The notes beneath the pieces are model-generated. The model did not search any database and was not told where the DNA came from. It saw nothing but the letters and a program-made list of their open reading frames with translations. A DNA stretch of 64,000 bases from Ailanthus altissimus (taxonomy: Eukaryota > Streptophyta > Magnoliopsida > Sapindales > Simaroubaceae): assembly GCA_946807835.1 (NCBI GenBank), contig OX327684.1:34966501-35030500 (forward strand), read 5' to 3'. Positions 60,049 to 64,000 of the stretch are shown here, piece after piece (the first letter of the stretch is position 1; each line of letters opens with the position of its first letter). The translations under genes and the position numbers were made by a program.

Positions 60049-61257
60049 CACAACGTATACGGAATGAATTCAAATTCTAAAAGTAGGTTTCTTGTTTCTC
60101 TAATAAGAGGGAAGAAGAAAAGGGGCTGGGCCGACTTTGATTTTACAAATTATGACCGTTGCGGCGGTATCAATTTGGCCTTTGGGGATGATTGAATTTG
60201 GGCGGGTAGATTGATGGTAGCGGCATTATATACTAGCAGGCTCGGCGTACCTTTCAAGCTTATCCATGTGACCGCCCTAAAAGAAATGTGAAATTTCATT
60301 ATTGCCCCTTATTATACTAAATGTATTTTTGTTAAAAAGAAAAAAGGTAAATACTGGAAGGTATAAGACAAATGAATCCCATACCCGATGCATTGAAATT
60401 TCGTTGACATATTAATATCAAATTTAATTTTATCGTTCTTAAAATTTTAACACAAAAAAAACTGATGTTTTTTACCCCAAAAAAAAGTGAATTTAAAATT
60501 CAAAAACTTTTCATTTTATAAATTTAAATTCATAATTCATCATATATTTATCATTTTTTATTAAATTATTTTTATAAATTCTATTTTAATTTAGAGAATT
60601 AATATTGACATCACTTGAGGTTAGCACAAATTATGTTTTATCTGTGACTTTGATTTAATTATATTTTCACCTCTTTATTTAATTAAAAATATAAAAATGC
60701 TCTCATAATTTTCTTCATGTAAATAATAAAAATATTATTAAAAAATAAGAAAATTTTATTTTTTCAATTAAATAGAAAAAGTGATAATGTAATTAAAATT
60801 AACCATCAAAGTGTAATTTATGCTAACCTCAGGGGTGACAGTGTTAATATCCCGTTTTAATTTCGGAATGATTTATGCAGTTGGCCGTCGAACGGGACAC
60901 CAAAAAAAAAAAGTGGCCATACATGCATCTGATTAATTACCACTGCGAATGCCTTTAAAACAAGATCAAGCCAGAATATCATTGCTGGTCCATTGCAATT
61001 TCATTATTGAATAATCTTGATACAATATGGTTGATACACCTAACTGATTTCACATTAAAATTTTTAAATTTCGTCTTATATATATTTTTAAGCGTTACAT
61101 TAATTTTTTTTTTTCATGCATGTCAATTTTAATTGACTTCATTTTTATGATAACAATACAATTTTTTTAACCGTAATGAAACCCTCATACGATACGCGAA
61201 ACACAAAATGTAATCTCCTGTGAACAAAATCGAAGTAAAATAAAAGCGATGAAAGAG
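60049..61257. other. GEN1 promoter side and AT-rich spacer
   Basis: The GEN1 promoter and leader should lie at the left end. From about 60.4 kb the DNA is AT-rich without coding frames. The phrase 'cttgaggttagcacaaatta' (about 60614) recurs inverted near 60820 ('taatttatgctaacctcag'), giving a palindrome with roughly 200 bp between its arms. Confidence 0.5.
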
Positions 61258-61599
61258 TTAACCGATTATTTTATTACCTTTCCCTGGAGTTCTCAGTTCA
61301 CCACCAGGGGCTTCATAAAAACGCACGAGCGTAGCGAAGGAGCCGACACGAGGACACGAACGCCACCACTTGAAATCAGTACAACATCGGATCCCTCTCA
61401 TGACTGGGCTCCACATGTCGATGAACTTGGATATCTGCACGTGCAAATTGGCTAATAGCATATGGCCATCTGTACACCTTCCTTGAGCTGGCATAAAACT
61501 AGTGGCCACATTCAAATATTGAAGGCGATCTTTAGATTTCGCTTGCCCCGAATACTTACTAGCCTTCAGAAATAGGGCATGCTTTGCGTCCCTTGACGC
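61258..61599 (-). other. Possible orphan last exon, unknown protein
   Basis: A 113-codon frame opens exactly after an acceptor-like TTGATGTAG|GCG on the minus strand and runs to TAA. It encodes ASRDAKHALFLKASKYSG, AKSKDRLQYLNVATSFMPAQ, a Trp- and Cys-bearing middle (FIDMWSPVMRGIRCCTDFK) and a basic end. Composition is protein-like and less AT-rich than the surroundings. I recognise no family and found no upstream exon up to 62.6 kb. It could be a leftover exon, a transposon fragment or chance. Confidence 0.25.
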
Positions 61600-62618
61600 C
61601 TACATCAAGATCAAAAGAGATATCCTGTAATAAACCCAGAAAGGAGAGTACTGGTTTTTTTTTAAAAAAAAAAAATTAAGTATGTAAAAGATAATAACTG
61701 GTAAGGATAAGGACATCGAACATTCTCGAGTTTAAATCATTGGATGTCATATTAAAAAGGTTGAAGCCAGGTAATAAATGATGAGAGCGTATGAAAATAA
61801 TGAGATATTAAGACTTGCCTAACATAGTGCATGAACGTTATTCCAATTTACTGCCAATGACCACCAATTCTTTAGGCGAGATATGATAATTGAAGCTACA
61901 TTCACCGCCATATTTTTTAAGGACCCAACTAGGTCAAGAAGTGAAGATGTTATTTTGATGAGCAAAATATACGAAGAGATCACGAGATCATTCTATCCGG
62001 TATACGCTCTAATATTGGCTCCATATGGAACAAAACCCATGGCGAAGCACAATCGGTTGACAGTTAGGACACCTCAGCAAACAGTAGTGCACTTGATTTG
62101 ATTATGATTTATGAGTCAACTCCCTCACTACTCTCTTAATTGAACGACATGCTTTCAACATGCAAGTCCAAAATAGACCACATAATTAACAACAAGATAA
62201 CAGGCTTCTAATCACGTCTTATGTCCCGTCTTTAAAAACCCAAAGAAAAAAAGAAAGAAGCATCCACGCTTCTACATCACTTTTGTCATTTTGCTTTTTT
62301 TTTTCTTTTTTTACTACAAGCATAATTATATTAATTCTTCACTTGCACGAGCTTCTTACTGGAGATCCCCACCTAGAAGCTACCTCTCTCTTTCTCCTTC
62401 TCCTTCCTCTCCCTTTAAATTTAAGCTTCTGCTCTTACTTCCCACTTCACTCTCTTAACCCAATTTGCATGATCAATCACACATACTGTTCCATTGTTTT
62501 GAAATATCTCTTTCTCATCTCTGCTTTCCAAACCTCTCTCTCTCATTTTCGTAAAGTTGCTTCCCTGCTTTTTTTTTCCTTGTATATATAAACATTGTTC
62601 TGTTTGTATAGCAAAATC
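61600..62618. promoter_or_regulatory. Spacer and promoter of the TRM-like gene
   Basis: No gene is supported. The CT-rich stretch at 62380-62560 immediately before the start codon is typical of plant leaders. A TATATATAAA run sits about 28 bp before the ATG, too close to act as its TATA box, so transcription probably starts further upstream. Confidence 0.4.
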
Positions 62619-63378
62619 ATGTCGTCTTCAAGGGCTTTGTCATGTTCTATCACAAACGCCAAGCAAAGAAAGCAGTTCTCAGAAGAGCGCAGACCTCGAA
62701 TGCTTAAAGATTTTCTCATAGATGATTCGATTTCATACTCTTCAAGTGGATTCAAATTATTTCCCAGGCGAGTTGAGGAGCATAGCATACGGAATCTTAT
62801 TCAAAACGATCTCAACATGGCAAGCAATGCATCATTGTATTCACGAAAGTCAACAAAATTACTAAGAAGCCGATCAAAAGCAGCTGCCTTAACAACAATC
62901 TCGGCGTTTCAGGCCATCATGAACACCGTCAAGAGCATCCAATTCAATGTCGTCAAGTCCCCTTCAATTTTAACCAGAAGCCTTTCACGTATGCTGTCAA
63001 AAAAGAACAGTAGTAACAACAGAAGTGAAAACAAAAACGACGATATAAAAATAACAGTCAGAGTCAAAGATATCATACGGTGGAAATCATTCCGTGACTT
63101 GATTGACGAGAAACCTCAACCGTTGGATCTTGCTTTATCGCCAGATCACCACCACTACATTACAACTACAACTACAACAACGGGGTCCATCAACAGTACT
63201 CCATGCAGTAGCAACGGCTCTAGTTGGTGCGATAGCGATTTTACCTCGGAGTATTTACCGTCTTGGAGCGATAACTTTGAGGAATACGGTGGAAACGACG
63301 TCGAAGACAAAAAATATTTACTATCTGTCGGCAGGGATTCAATGAAAGCGACAACAGAGACAACGGCGGGACCTAAGG
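62619..63378 (+). CDS. TRM/DUF4378-like protein, first exon (3' partial)
   Basis: Open from the first ATG at 62619; the frame's earlier start is only a TTG. The conserved opening of a plant protein group is present: MLKDFLIDDSISYSSSGFK at about residue 28, followed by LFPRR. A basic region with SKAAALTTISAFQAIMNTVK and a Ser/Asn-rich linker follow, then VRVKDIIRWKSFRDL and acidic, Trp-bearing SEYLPSWSDNFEEYGG. Reading through gives a stop at 63464, but GGACCTAAG|GTGAGC at 63378/63379 is a strong donor, after which the peptide no longer resembles the family. The gene therefore most likely splices onward, with the remaining exons, including the C-terminal conserved region, beyond the window. 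Members of this class bind the TON1 cortical microtubule complex, but the function here is inferred. Confidence 0.65.
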
Positions 63379-64000
63379 TGAGCAATTATTTAGTGTATAC
63401 GAACAATAAAATATTTTGTGTGTCTGCTGGTGAGAATCCTTGGATGCATGATTTTGTCTGCTAGTGAGATTTAGTTGACTTCGTCTGACTATGCAGTAAC
63501 GCGGTTTAATTGCGGCTGTTTTGTCTGATTAGTGACGGGATCACAGGAACAACATTAGTTAATCACGCGAGGCAAAAGGGAAAGCTACTAAGAGATTATA
63601 TCATAATAATAATAATGTTAACACACGAAATTAACTGATTTTATTATGTAAAACAGAGATTCTGATAAATTATTTATTTTATAATCAAGTGACACTTGCG
63701 CTGTCAGTGTAACCCAATCTAAACCCATTTGGCCATTTTTAAAATTTGGATTATACAGCGGGTTGAAAGTAACTTACCTCATTCGAGTAAGGATTCGAAT
63801 CAGATGAAATACGACCCAGCCTGACTCGATTGCCATTTGCCAGCACTACTCATGTAGAAGGTTTTTATCTTGGCTCAACATTTTTTATGTGTATGCATGC
63901 TCGAGCTTAGGCCTTAAGGTGTGTATTTTAAGTAGTAAAATTGTCACTCATTTTCTTGGCGCGGGGCATGCCTGATGCCTTGTAATAAATCAAAGCAGAT
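63379..64000 (+). other. Probable intron 1 of the TRM-like gene, running off the window
   Basis: It begins with the donor GTGAGC. I found no acidic, family-like exon before the window end. If the donor is not used, the gene ends at 63464 and this is 3' flank. Confidence 0.4.

Noticed and set aside
63379..63464. Read-through C-terminus of the TRM-like protein
   Set aside because: A strong donor at 63378/63379 and loss of family-like sequence after it make this probably intronic.
1..64000. CRISPR arrays, operons, tRNA or rRNA genes
   Set aside because: No regular short repeats with spacers, no tRNA or rRNA signature that I could recognise, and the gene structure is clearly eukaryotic.

Overview
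This is nuclear DNA from a plant, most likely a woody eudicot. The genes have introns and GT-AG splice sites, the intergenic DNA is very AT-rich with many TA and GA microsatellites, and there are Copia-type retroelement remains, plastid-targeted proteins and plant-only families (type-B response regulator, AP2/ERF, ATL RING-H2, plant GEN1, EG16). A Citrus-like (Sapindales) origin fits my impression of the proteins, but no search was possible. There is no sign of bacterial, organellar or viral coding sequence, apart from the degenerate retroelements.

Layout. 1-10.0 kb: the 3' part of one F-box gene (exons 4 and 5 at 603-1546), a broken antisense Copia element (1838-3766), AT-rich DNA, then a complete F-box gene (6649-9564). 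The two F-box genes and their 3' flanks are a recent tandem duplication with a register of about 8.07 kb. 10.6-13.7 kb: PEX11C-like peroxisome division gene (minus). 15.4-17.1 kb: intronless ARM-repeat gene (minus). 18.9-21.0 kb: AT-rich repeats, with two copies of a transposon-like element whose third copy lies at 38.7-39.4 kb. 24.9-27.3 kb: long LTR-like element. 28.5-29.3 kb: ERN1/RAP2.11-like AP2/ERF gene (minus). 31.8-33.2 kb: ATL RING-H2 gene (minus). 33.2-37.5 kb: AT-rich repeats without genes. 37.5-38.3 kb: GH16 endoglucanase EG16 (minus). 39.5-40.6 kb: a second, inverted relative of the 24.9 kb element.

42.2-44.6 kb: plastid fructosamine-3-kinase-related gene (plus). 45.3-45.9 kb: broken gene. 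46.5-50.0 kb: plastid rRNA dimethyltransferase PFC1 (minus). 50.9-53.1 kb: atypical type-B response regulator (minus). 54.4-60.0 kb: GEN1 Holliday junction resolvase (minus). 61.3-61.6 kb: possible orphan exon. From 62.6 kb: first exon of a TRM/DUF4378-like gene that runs off the window.

The genes are independent transcription units with unrelated housekeeping or regulatory roles (protein turnover, peroxisome division, glycation repair, plastid ribosome maturation, recombination, hormone signalling, cell wall). I see no cluster working as one pathway. The points most worth a second look are the response regulator, which has lost the phosphoacceptor Asp (replaced by Glu), the F-box duplication with its 39-bp coding expansion and linked exon-like frame, and the shared repeat families. 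I built the exon models by hand from reading frame, splice consensus and family knowledge. Each model sums to a whole number of codons.
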